NCBI GenBank assembly: GCA_932294295.1
Contig: OW028580.1
Location: 9,391,374-9,455,373, forward strand
Direction: 5' to 3'
Length of the DNA: 64,000 bases
Source of the DNA: Alitta virens
Lineage: Eukaryota > Annelida > Polychaeta > Phyllodocida > Nereididae
Numbering within the stretch: the stretch's first letter is position 1; every line of letters begins with the position of its first letter. The notes beneath the pieces are model-generated. The model saw nothing but the letters and a program-made list of their open reading frames with translations, was not told where the DNA came from and did no database searches. The translations under genes and the position numbers were made by a program. This document shows positions 26,288 to 35,583 of this stretch, in pieces.

Positions 26288-26788
26288 ATGTCTTATACAA
26301 TAACATGGTGTGCGTATTCATATCCTGATTGTGAGGATTCTAAATGTTTAACATTGTTATACAGGTCGGAGAATGTCTTTGATACATTAAATGTATGTTT
26401 AAGCGATTATTATCATTCTGGTACACCAGCACTGTGTATGAAACGTTGTTCTGACTGGGTTGTTAAATTTTATGCTTTAGGTGATTGCAAAACTTCGCAA
26501 AAAGATACATATAATCTCACATGGGTTGCGTATAATATTGTACAGTGTTTAATGTGTGCTGAAGAACATTATATAGAGATAACGAGGAGCGATGAGTCTT
26601 ACACAGACCTTATTACTTGTTTAAAGAACTATAATGATAACATAGATATTGATAAATATAATACTGCGTATAGAACCATAGTTAATGTTGAAGTTTGTAG
26701 AAGTGATCCTTACAACGAAACCCCCAGCCAACTGTATCTCAATACAAAATTAAATTGTAGACACATATATATATATATATCAAGGTAA
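26288..26788 (+). CDS. Cysteine-rich protein with two internal repeats, unknown function
   Basis: An intact 166-aa frame from the first ATG (MSYTITWCAYSYPDC). It has 12 cysteines and no signal peptide or membrane helix. Two halves look alike. The first has TWCAYSYPDC, then RSENVFDTLNVCLSDYY; the second has TWVAYNIVQC, then RSDESYTDLITCLKNYN. This points to duplication of a roughly 65-residue cysteine-stabilised unit. It is the outermost gene at the left end, just inside the CTCF-like array. The end is unusual: the frame runs through a TA microsatellite and stops in AAGGTAACA, which could also be a splice donor to an acceptor at 26811 and a very short last exon. I do not recognise the family. 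Confidence 0.6.
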   Translation: MSYTITWCAYSYPDCEDSKCLTLLYRSENVFDTLNVCLSDYYHSGTPALCMKRCSDWVVKFYALGDCKTSQKDTYNLTWVAYNIVQCLMCAEEHYIEITRSDESYTDLITCLKNYNDNIDIDKYNTAYRTIVNVEVCRSDPYNETPSQLYLNTKLNCRHIYIYISR

Positions 26789-26832
26789 CAATTGACATAT
26801 ATTTTGTTTCAGAGAGGATGCTAATGTATAAC

Positions 26833-27235
26833 AGAAGAAAGAATAGTGCTATATATAAGAGGATATATGGACAAATGTAGAAAGTGTAACACGTATATTA
26901 TATATTGCATTAAATTACATGTTAATAAACTAGTCTTTAACACATGACGTCAGATGTTACTTTTGTTTTATATGTATATATTTGGTTTTGAACAATAAAC
27001 AGTCATTTGAGAAAAAGCATAACACAGTACTTACACAAACATTGTATATATTGATAGTGTGCCTGACAGGAAAGCTACAATTGTAGTTTCTATGTAACAG
27101 CATTTGTATTACTATATTATTACAATCTTTAATACTAACATAGCCATATAGGTAATATTGACGTGTGGTTTAATACTACTTAACACATGTGTTAGGATAT
27201 ATTACACATAATATATCAGTAAACTATTTTAGAAC
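26833..27235. other. Polinton spacer without a gene
   Basis: Very AT-rich, with no supported frame. It precedes the integrase and may hold its promoter; no clear TATA box was picked out. Confidence 0.4.
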
Positions 27236-28369
27236 ATGGTTAAGTCGAAGGAAATAGATTTATTTTTAAGAGGTATTTACTACACAGTAGGACAACCTAG
27301 CAGCTACTCAGGTTTGCGTAAGCTATGGAGTGAGATAAAAACAGATGGAGCCCAAACCACCAGGCATAACATTAAACTTAGTAAGTAAATGGTTGAAAGA
27401 GCAGACGACACACCTTATTCACAGTACACCTCAACGTTTATTCAAAACTGAACATATAATAGTAAAACATATAGATGAGCAATGGGATAGTGATATTATT
27501 CAGTTAGACGATTTAGCAAGATATAATAAGGGTTACAAATATATCTTAATATGTATAGATATTTTTTCACGCTATACATGGGCGAGAGCTCTTAAATCAA
27601 AGAAGTCTGCAGATGTCACTACAGCTTTTACAGATATTGTTAATACTTCCAATAGACTATGCAAATCATTACGCACGGATCAAGGTGGTGAATATACAGG
27701 AGCACCATTTCAAAAAATGTTAAAAGATAAAGGTATTAATCATATAATTGCTTATGGATGTCACAAGGCTTCATATAGTGAGCGATTCAATCGTACATTA
27801 GAAAATAAACTTTTCAAGTATTTCTATGAACAACAAACAGTAATGTACATAGATATTTTAGACGATGTTATGCGGAGTTATAATAATACTATGCACAGTT
27901 CTATCAATATGGCGCCTGCTGATGTCAATACAGAAAATTCGCATGATGTATATGAACGAGTATATATATACCTATTCTCAACAGATGGGCTAAAACACCA
28001 GTAAGGTTCACTCTAAATATAGGCAATATAGTGAGACTGAGTTTAACTGTTAGACCTTTTTCATGAGGGTATCACGAGAAATGGACAGAGGAACTATTTA
28101 CAGTTTACAATAGGATACCATCACACCCGCCTAGGTATAAAGTACAAGATCTCAATGGTGATAAAATCAAAGGATCATTTTATACTGAAGAACTAATGGC
28201 AACACCTATACAGCAACTTGCAGATATAATGTATAAGATTGATAAAGTTATAAGTACCAAAAAGGTTAAAGGAAGGAAACTCAGTTTGGTAAAATGGTAT
28301 GGTTATTCTAACAAGTTTAATACGTATATACCTTCTACATCAGTACAGAAGTACATAGGTAAAATATAA
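27236..28369 (+). pseudogene. Polinton integrase with chromodomain, broken
   Basis: A retrovirus-type DDE integrase that would insert the element into the host genome. The first ATG (27236) opens a short N-terminal piece (GIYYTVGQPSSYSGLRKLW) that ends about 27370. The core continues in the next frame to 28004. It holds the catalytic acidic residues in QLDDLARYNKGYKYIL (first D), LRTDQGGEY (second D) and SERFNRTLENK (E, about 33 residues later). After a second frame change in a TATATATA tract near 27965, the C-terminal part reads to a TAA at 28367-28369, with one in-frame TGA at 28064-28066. That part holds KWTEELFTV, YKVQDLNGDKIKGSFYTEEL and a chromodomain-like LVKWYGYSNKFNTYIP. There are therefore two frame changes and one stop. 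Family certain; inactive as read. Confidence 0.92.
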
Positions 28370-28794
28370 TGTTTGTGTATATTTCATCAGATGTTGACAG
28401 TGGTAATTATTTTCATGGTAACTCTCCAACATCATTTAGAGTTAAATTACCCGGTAGGATAACTTTCTTACCTCAAGGTAAATGGGAGGTAGCTCTACTT
28501 GATATTGATCTACCTAGACCTCTTGATAAATATCATTTTGTATATATTTCTATCAACTCATCCATATGTAAACCTAGTCCCTTTAATTCCAGTCTTTCGC
28601 CTATATTAAACAGAGTATATTTCAATCAAATTAGTAAGGGGGCACCAGTATACTTTGATAACCCTCGCTATATACAACTAGGTGTAGATAGTTTAGACGT
28701 TATAGATATATATTTAACAGATAGTTCTGAAGTTTATCCGTCATTCAAGCAAGGTAAAGTCAATGAAACACTCCATTTCAGATTAGTAGAATAG
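28369..28794 (+). CDS. Probable minor capsid (penton-like) protein
   Basis: An intact 141-aa frame whose ATG overlaps the integrase TAA (TAATG), so the two were probably expressed as a block. The N-terminus, with FRVKLPGRITFLPQGKWEVA and then LLDIDLPR, fits the conserved start of Polinton and adintovirus minor capsid proteins (strand, proline, 'WEVAL-EI'), which fold as single jelly rolls and sit at capsid vertices. The family is often longer (200 aa or more), so this copy may be C-terminally short, ending LHFRLVE at 28794. It lies two genes upstream of the major capsid gene. The penton assignment rests on motif and position. Confidence 0.65.
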   Translation: MFVYISSDVDSGNYFHGNSPTSFRVKLPGRITFLPQGKWEVALLDIDLPRPLDKYHFVYISINSSICKPSPFNSSLSPILNRVYFNQISKGAPVYFDNPRYIQLGVDSLDVIDIYLTDSSEVYPSFKQGKVNETLHFRLVE

Positions 28795-28831
28795 ATTAGT
28801 TAAAGGAATAATTATATATCGCATAACAAGT

Positions 28832-29296
28832 ATGACCGATAAGTCACAATATTACTCTCTTAGTAGAGGTATAGATTAAGATATTTTACTAAAACACTTC
28901 AAGAACCAGGCGAATGGTGTTATGACCCAGCATATTATTACATCACGTCAGGGTAACAACCATAGTTGCACTAAAGTACGCATGGGGCGTATAATAATGG
29001 TCAATAAACCAAAAAAAGGTACTAAAACTGTACATGACAAAACGTTGGATAAAGTAGAAGTTATTGATCCCACAGATGTACAACGTCTTAGAGCCTTAAA
29101 TGACATAGAGGTTGAAGTTGCTGATATAAATGCAGAACGTAAAATACAACCAGCTCACTCAATACTGAGCGGCGCTAACAGTAAGACCTCAGGTAAAAGG
29201 CAATTCTCGCAAAAGAGTATCATAGAAAAATGAAAGAAGCTGAAGAAAACTGTAGACAAGGTTATACAGAGAACTAAGGACGTTTTTGATGTTTGA
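28832..29296 (+). pseudogene. Small basic virion-type protein, two in-frame stops
   Basis: One frame runs from ATG 28832 (MTDKSQYYSLSRG) to TGA 29294-29296 but is interrupted by TAA at 28877-28879 and TGA at 29231-29233. The longest open piece is 28922-29230. It is rich in Lys, Arg and Ser, with no membrane helix. The C-terminus past the second stop is strongly basic (KKLKKTVDKVIQRTKDVF). It lies between the penton-like and major capsid genes, where Polintons carry small core or minor virion proteins. The family is not recognised. The frame stays open on both sides of each stop, which argues these are recent lesions. Confidence 0.55.
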
Positions 29297-29306
29297 GTAA
29301 TACATA

Positions 29307-30743
29307 ATGACCCAAGAAGTGTTAGATGATGTGTATATAGGTTATTCGGAAGAATTAGCAATATTCCAGAAACCTATACAAAATGTAGGCATTAAGAATA
29401 ATCATATAACTACTTTTTATCCTGTAAATGATTTTTCAACTCAAGGTGTTATACAGTTTCAAATTAGTAATAATAGTAGTAATTATTTAGATCTGCGCAG
29501 GACATGACTTAATATTACGTGCAAAATTGTAAGACAAAATGGAGTTAGTATAGAGCCTGTTACAGTAACAAAAGATAGCAATAGGAGAGAGAAGAGAGCG
29601 AAAGATGAAGAAAGCACAGATACTGAAGCTAGTGCCTCAACCTCTGCTAACACATCTACTACATCTAATAAACAGGCTTCTGTTGGAGTAGTTAACAATT
29701 TTATGCATTCAATGTTTAGCCGTGTTGATGTAGCACTACAGAATAAAGTGCTGACACATTCTGATGAATCGTATCCATATCTAGCTTATTTCAAAGCTTT
29801 ATTACATACCAACACTGAGATGAAAAATACTACTCTCCAAATGGGGATGTTTTACAAGGATACACCTGGAGAGTTAGGAGATCCTAATTGGCAATTAGGA
29901 GATAACAAAGGATTAACAAAAAGATCTAGTTTCTTTGCTAACTCCAATGAGGTAGATATGTCAGGTAACTTGTACTGTGATATTTTAGAGATATACAAGT
30001 TCATACCAAATGGTGTGAATTTAGGTATCACATTATATCCTAGTACACCTGAGTTCTGCTTAATGGCTCCTGAGTTGACAGCTGGTGGTTATAAAGTACA
30101 GATTACTAGAGCTTCCTTAAGTGTTTCAATGATAGAAGTAATACCAGAAATATTGGTATCTCATGCTGAAATAATGCATGACAAACAAGCTATTTTTCCA
30201 TATATTAAAACAGAGGTTAAAAAATTCACACTGGGTAAAGGACAGTTTTCATGTACTGTTAATGATCCTTTTGCAGGACGAGTACCATGCGAGACGGTTT
30301 GCGGTTTAGTTACAGATGTTAGTAATCATGGCACTCTGTTTACAAATCTATTTATGTTTGAACACACTTCTCTCAATTTCATTCAAGTAACTGTAGATGG
30401 TCATGACCTAGGTCAAGGTCCCATCACACCTTCGTATAACAAAAAACCCGAAACAAGCTCATACATAGATGCATACAAAACTCTTTGTGGAATTGAGTAT
30501 GGTGACCATTTTAATCCTCTTTCACGCGAAGAATATATGCAAGGTTATACATTCTATAGATTTGTTGCTGATTCTCAATATATTTCTAACAATGACGATA
30601 TCCTGCCATTAAAGCGCACAGGTAATTTACGCATCAGTCTAAGATTTGCTGAGGCTTTACCGGAACCCACAACACTTATTGTTTTTGCAAAGTTTCCTGC
30701 TACAGTTACTATTGATAAATACCGTGGTGTGATGGATGTATAG
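29307..30743 (+). pseudogene. Polinton major capsid protein (double jelly roll), one in-frame stop
   Basis: The main shell protein of the predicted virion. A single frame of 478 codons opens at ATG 29307 (MTQEVLDDVYIGYSEELAIF). It is interrupted once, by TGA at 29505-29507 right after YLDLRR, and resumes in the same frame to TAG 30741-30743. The first part has the family opening 'ELAIFQKPIQNVGI'. A Ser/Thr/Ala-rich loop follows (about 29600-29690). The second part carries YPYLAYFKALL, MGMFYKDTPG, TLYPSTPEFCLM and the late FRFVADSQYI/LRISLRFAEALPEPTT strands typical of Polinton and adintovirus hexons. Position between the penton-like gene and the ATPase fits. One stop is the only lesion seen, in a codon consistent with CpG decay. 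Confidence 0.88.
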
Positions 30744-30777
30744 TTAGTACACAAACATCTGTCATAACTGTTACATC

Positions 30778-31453
30778 ATGGCAGAGCAAACATGTTTGAT
30801 ACCTTTTCAACTACCGAAGAATATATTGGTACAGGGTGCTACACAGGCTGGAAAAACGGAGTTTGTTAAAACGTTTGTTAATAAATAATAAGACAATGTT
30901 TACACCTCAAGTTGCAAAAATAATATACGTGTACTCTGTATGGCAGGATAATTTCAGTGACTTAGAAAATATCTTAGGTGATATTATAGAAGTTAGGAAA
31001 GATATTCCATCAAAACAATATTTAACAGATCTCTGGGAAACAAACAGAGCTCACAGTTTACTTGTTCTTGATGACCAAATGATTAATTTAAATGATAACC
31101 GTCAGGGTTCACATGTTGCTGAAATAGTATGCGTTCTTAGCCACCATTGTCATGTTTCATGTATTATAACTTTACAAGACATGTTTTATGAAAGTAAAGC
31201 TGCTAGATTAATAAGTAGAAATTCTCATTGTATATGCCTTCGTAATCATAGAAATGGCCGCCAGGTGTCATCTTTAGCAAGCCAGGTTCTACCTGGTGAA
31301 ACGAAGTATTTCATGGACAGTTATGAACGTGCTACTAAAAGGAGCTATGGTTATTTAATAATTGATTTATCACCCAATGTTGACAAACGATATAAATTAC
31401 GTTCTAATATATTTCCAGGTGAGGAAACGATTGTGTTTCTCCCACAATCATGA
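30778..31453 (+). pseudogene. Polinton packaging ATPase (FtsK/HerA type), frameshifted
   Basis: A DNA-packaging motor of the HerA/FtsK class that would pump the genome into capsids. The true start is ATG 30778 (MAEQTCLIPFQLPKNILVQG). It leads directly to the Walker A loop GATQAGKTEF, then hits TAA at 30886-30888. The rest continues one frame over, to TGA 31451-31453. It holds IIYVYSVWQDNF, the Walker B strand SLLVLDDQMI and the downstream SHHCHVSCIITLQDMFY block. The break lies in an AATAA-rich stretch at about 30880-30893, consistent with a small indel there. Length (about 220 codons) is normal for the family. The stop overlaps the next gene's ATG (ATGA). Confidence 0.88.
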
Positions 31454-31776
31454 AACAGATCAAAGAGAACATTACTTTTTTAAAAGCGGTAGCTTTACTT
31501 AGCAAGGATCAAGTTAAAGCTATCTTATCACATATCAGTAAGAGTCAGATTCTGGCAGTGGTTGAAATAGCTAGAAATATTCTCACAGGCATTGTGACAT
31601 TAAAACAAGGCTATAAGAAGTCTCTTAAATTGTACAAACGCGTCATTAGAGATTTGGCTGACAAACGTGCAACACTTAACACTCGACGCCATTTAATCAC
31701 TAGTAAAGCAGATGTTATAGCACTACTGATAAAAAGTGTTCTGCCTAAGCTTGTTGCAGTTGTAGGCCATGGCTGA
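31450..31776 (+). CDS. Small conserved Polinton protein next to the ATPase
   Basis: An intact 108-aa frame whose ATG overlaps the ATPase stop by four bases. Pattern: helical N-terminus (FLKAVALLSKDQVKAILSHI), then VEIARNILTGIV, a basic middle (KRVIRDLADKRATLNTRRHL) and a hydrophobic C-terminal end (VIALLIKSVLPKLVAVVG). This layout matches a small protein that is very common beside Polinton capsid and ATPase genes in invertebrates. It resembles basic or amphipathic core and membrane-active virion proteins. Exact role not established. The last eight bases overlap the next gene's start at 31769. Confidence 0.65.
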   Translation: MKQIKENITFLKAVALLSKDQVKAILSHISKSQILAVVEIARNILTGIVTLKQGYKKSLKLYKRVIRDLADKRATLNTRRHLITSKADVIALLIKSVLPKLVAVVGHG

Positions 31777-32155
31777 GGAAAATATCGTTATACCTAGAGA
31801 TAAATATAATAGAATGCTAGAACAACTTAAAAGTATTAAAGATAACAAACTAATACAATCTACAGATAATAAAGAAGGTGATGAATCCTTAACATCCCAC
31901 TATGATAAGATAAATACTACACAGAGAGCACGAGGTGATATAACTCATAAAGAGACTGATTATCCTCCAGGTCTTAAGCATGACGATATAGATACTTTTA
32001 TAAAGAAGTTTACAAAGAAAAAAAGAAAAAATAATCACACAATTACTCGTGATAAACGTAACAACAAGACAACTGATAAATGTAACAACAAGACATCTAA
32101 GCAGCGTGATAGAAAATCTAAACTTAAAGCAAATTGGATTAGAGTTTTCAAGTGA
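31769..32155 (+). CDS. Small basic Polinton protein, probable virion component
   Basis: An intact 128-aa frame starting inside the end of the previous gene, so translation is probably coupled or the messages overlap. The N-terminus is IVIPRDKYNRMLEQL, followed by an acidic/polar linker, a PPGLKHDDIDTFIKKF segment, and a highly basic Lys/Asn/Thr-rich C-terminal half ending SKLKANWIRVFK. The basic tail suggests nucleic-acid contact. Similar 'VPxxKYxxL...PPG...W' proteins follow the ATPase in other Polintons, to my recollection. Function not assigned. Confidence 0.6.
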   Translation: MAEENIVIPRDKYNRMLEQLKSIKDNKLIQSTDNKEGDESLTSHYDKINTTQRARGDITHKETDYPPGLKHDDIDTFIKKFTKKKRKNNHTITRDKRNNKTTDKCNNKTSKQRDRKSKLKANWIRVFK

Positions 32156-32430
32156 ATTGGTATTAGAACTAAAAGTTATAATTGATGTATTAAAGATATA
32201 TAGTACAACTGTTTTATAAAATGCGCTATTAAGTAATAACAGCTGTAATGAATATTCATACAACAGACGCTTCGGCGTCATAGCTATTAAAAACTAGCAT
32301 CATGCACGGTTATTTAAGTACATGGGATACACACAATGACACTATAACGTTTAAATGTTATTTAATGACATGTTGATACCTGATGATATGCCAAACAAAC
32401 ATACAAATGGTTAATAATTAAAAATGCTGA
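32156..32430. other. Spacer with a UUCG-type hairpin
   Basis: No gene. A perfect 5-bp stem closed by the very stable C(TTCG)G loop lies at 32266-32279 (GACGCTTCGGCGTC), about 110 nt past the last stop of the virion-gene block. It could mark the 3' end of that message or a structured element. Confidence 0.45.
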
Positions 32431-32434
32431 GTAC

Positions 32435-32443
32435 TATAAAAGG
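32435..32443 (+). promoter_or_regulatory. TATA box of the tandem-PC4 gene
   Basis: TATAAAAGG, about 97 nt upstream of the start codon at 32532. The same 9-mer is used before the CARD gene at 33893. Confidence 0.65.
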
Positions 32444-32531
32444 CCAAATACTGGTTCTATGCATTATCTCGTTTTCTACGAAGACTTGCTAAACTCTCAT
32501 ATCAAAACGGATATATATCGCAACACACAAA

Positions 32532-33401
32532 ATGGCAAACAATACGATGGCTAGGAAATACTACAATCATGGAGGAACGCAGATAAAGGGCCAGTTTTTA
32601 TGGCAAAGAGAAATTAGCTCAGGGAAATTTCTCATGCTCCAGCGGTACAGGGGCAAGGTGTCAATGCATCTCAGGATCTACACTTTAGATGACCAAAATT
32701 ACTGTCTGATCCCTACAAAGAAAGGGGTTACGCTGGATAAGCAGCAAACGCGAGATTTGCTTGAGAACATGCGCAACATGGCTACTTTCATCGGTATTGT
32801 AAGTATCTTGGTATATAATACTGTTAATATATATTCATATATGTAACATTGTAATAATCTTCTCATTTACTATTTGTTATAGGATAGTAATACGCATCAA
32901 TCAGACGATGGAACTGAGGCAATTATGAGTGATTCAGCTAGAACGGATATGATTGATGATATAGAGTGTATTACTGATCATAATGAGATGTTCGGTGATA
33001 CGTCTGAGGTTGACGAATATTCTCAGAATATTTTCAAGATACACATTGGCAAAAATGTGCACTGCAGGGCAAAAAAGGCCTCCTGCACAATTGACCTGCG
33101 CCACAGTTTCTTCAGAAACATGTCGCCTACATTCGAACATCCGACACAAAGAGGTGTAAAGCTCACGAAATATGAGTTTGCAAAACTGCTAGACTTCCTG
33201 CCACAACTTGAAAGCAGATGGAGCGGTTTGGCTGAACTGACCGCATGCTACAACACTCATGATATTCAGGACGATGTGCATGCATGTGAAAACTGCACAC
33301 CTAAGCCATCTATACCAAGACATGCACATCGTCCTTACAATAGCTCGCTCAGGCAGCCTACTGCTTCATCTAGTTCTACAGTCGCAAATTCGCCTAATTA
33401 A
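32532..33401 (+). CDS. Spliced tandem PC4-like (SUB1 fold) DNA-binding protein
   Basis: Exon 1 is 32532-32798. An 84-nt intron (GTAAGT...TTGTTATAG, 32799-32882) follows in phase 0. Exon 2 is 32883-33401. The product is 261 aa with no break. Residues about 20-80 (GKFLMLQRYRGKVSMHLRIY, then PTKKGVTLDKQQTRDLLENM) carry the pattern of the PC4 transcription-coactivator domain: beta strands, then KKGITL and a helix. A second, more diverged copy lies at about 130-195 (HPTQRGVKLTKYEFAKLLDF). The linker is acidic and the C-terminal tail is Ser-rich. PC4 proteins bind single-stranded DNA and act in transcription or replication, so this may be a late transcription or ssDNA-binding factor. Its own TATA box and intron show nuclear expression. 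PC4 identity is from pattern only. Confidence 0.72.
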
Positions 33402-33890
33402 CTTAATAACTCAAATATGTTTTATATGTCATATAATATTGTTATAAAAGGTGGCAGAACATAGTTCATTATACTATAATTATATATCCATAATAGTACA
33501 TACATATATTTGTAGCATTATTATATAATCTCTTTATAAGTACTTTGTTATAATATATAGGCACTATGTTTATGCGTGTTGCATTTTTGTCAGTAATGTA
33601 CCAATACATATCACGACATTAATAAATATATACATATATATATTAAATTATTATATTTGTTATAATGTCAGGCAAAGCAAATGTTTCAATCATATTTTAA
33701 ACAAATAAGATGATCTATTTGAGAAATCTAACTTACACACGTTAGTACAGCAAATTTAGGCATGGCATGATGAGCTGTTTATGAGAGAATGCTCTATACA
33801 TGCAGATACTGATAGTTGCATGCAATTTCATACTTCTCATGTTACTACTTCCTAACCGGATTGTTAATTACATGATACCTGTTGACTACA
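33402..33890. other. Spacer without a gene
   Basis: Very AT-rich, with several ATATAT tracts. Nothing else is recognised before the TATA box at 33893. Confidence 0.4.
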
Positions 33891-33892
33891 TG

Positions 33893-33901
33893 TATAAAAG
33901 G
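33893..33901 (+). promoter_or_regulatory. TATA box of the CARD gene
   Basis: TATAAAAGG, 38 nt upstream of the ATG at 33931. Transcription should start only a few bases before the start codon. Confidence 0.7.
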
Positions 33902-33930
33902 TAGGATCTGCCCCACTCTTGCAACTCACT

Positions 33931-34673
33931 ATGGAAATACTACGAGACTATGCTGATGTATTGATTTGCCATGTCAATACCAATGAGATAGCTATAATGC
34001 TACGCTGTGAGGGATTGTTGAAGGATTCTGATTTAGTTGTTATTAGGTCACAAACCTCACTCTACGATAAGACTAAAATGTTACTGAAAACATTATACGT
34101 AGAAAAGTGTTACAAAGCTACAGCATTGTTCTTCAGATTTTTGCAAAGAGAGTACGAAGATGTGGTTAGTACAATTCCAGGACTAATAGGAGGTAAACGT
34201 ACAAGTATTATTATTAACACCTCAATATCGCTCAGTGTTATGTGTGTGGATGGCGACGTCAGCATCGATCTAACAGATACACAGGTACAGTATACAATAT
34301 ATCCTCAACATATATTTAACACATAAACATATGTGTATATTTAATTATGGATAATATCTTTAATTACAGGGTACTGTTCTTAAAGATGAACTGACAATAT
34401 CGCTACCTCTACAGATGTTTATTAACTTGGTACACCACATACCAGTTTTATCATGCGACGAGATCAATGCTACTGTGCATCTAGGTGACTTTTTTTTACC
34501 TAATCAAGGAAGGATGTACAACAACATTGTGTGAGACCATCAGTTACGATCAAAAGAGCAAAGGAGTATCATTAACTATTGATGATCTACAAAGTATCGA
34601 CACTGCACTACATCATGTGGAACATGCTGCACCTGAGATGACTCTTTTGACACCATATTTTTGTTTTATATGA
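33931..34673 (+). CDS. CARD-like death-fold protein with PC4-like C-terminal segments
   Basis: Exon 1 is 33931-34284 (118 codons), the intron is 34285-34369 (85 nt, GT...TTACAG, phase 0), and exon 2 starts at 34370. The first 85 residues show a six-helix CARD pattern: MEILRDYADVLICHVNTNEI, then LRCEGLLKDSDLVVIRSQ, DKTKMLLKTL and ALFFRFLQREYEDVV. CARDs join caspases and innate sensors. The following part (VDGDVSIDLTDTQ across the intron to LTISLPLQMFINLVHHIPVL) looks PC4-like. As read, the frame ends at TGA 34532-34534. One frame over, 34485-34673 is open and holds YDQKSKGVSLTIDDLQSIDT, a second PC4-like end. The switch falls at a run of eight T (34490-34497), so it is an indel or a sequencing error. 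The CARD call is moderately strong; the PC4 part is weaker. Confidence 0.62.
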
Positions 34674-35583
34674 TGTTATTGTACTACTTTCTATGTTTTA
34701 TTATTAAAAATGTATTGAACATCAAAGATGATTCCCAGTCTACATATATATGTATTACTCAAATACATTGTCTATGTCATATCGTCTACTAATGTATAAC
34801 TCTGTACATATAGTACATGATAGAAAACAACATGAATTATATACTGTTAAATGATTTTATTTAATATATAGTAGATAATATCAAAAGTAAGTCTTCAAGT
34901 GACTTTGTATACACAGTACTAATTCAGCAATATATAATAATACTAGCAGTATTCACAAATATTACAGAGATATACAAGTGTAGCATTACAATACGCTAGT
35001 CACACAGATCATGGAAAGAGTAACAAACACAGCAATATATAATAATACTAACAGTATTCACAAATATTACAGAGATATACAAGTGTAGCATTACAATACG
35101 CTAGTCACACAGATCATGGGAAGAGTAACAAATAGATCTACTTCACATATATTATAAAACGCTAGTTACACATCATGGAAAGAGTAACAAAACAGATCTA
35201 CTTCATATATATTATAAAGAGTAATTAACATCAATTAGGACATTATATATGAGTAATTTCATACATAACTATTCATAAGCAATACCTATACATACAAGTA
35301 CATTACAATATTATTAAACAATATCATAGAAGTAGTAAAATATATACCTTGAGTAATAATACGAAAGGACAGTTAGCCTCAATTAGGTCGTTTTATAAGA
35401 ACATCACTATACATGAGTAACACTCATAAACAGTACAAATATATACAAGTATGACATTAAAATGTGATAGTTATACATATCACAGAATAGTATCTATATA
35501 ATACCTTGGGTAATAAAGAGCATTAACCGACATATAATATAAAGTACAATTAGCATCAATTAGGTCATGTTACAAGAATATCT
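34674..35583. other. Gene-free AT-rich region between convergent gene blocks
   Basis: Separates the rightward and leftward genes. It holds the repeat at 34926-35205 and many short ACATATA-type tracts. The two blocks converge here, so polyadenylation signals of both are expected. Confidence 0.5.
34926..35205. repeat. 105-bp direct repeat, two full copies and a partial third
   Basis: Unit 1 starts at 34926 and unit 2 at 35031 with AGCAATATATAATAATACTA. Each ends with CGCTAGTCACACAGATCATG-GAAGAGTAACAAA. A shortened third unit (CGCTAGTTACACATCATGG) is at about 35159-35205. Confidence 0.85.

Noticed and set aside
31889..32281. 130-aa - strand frame
   Set aside because: Antisense shadow of the small basic Polinton gene at 31769-32155.
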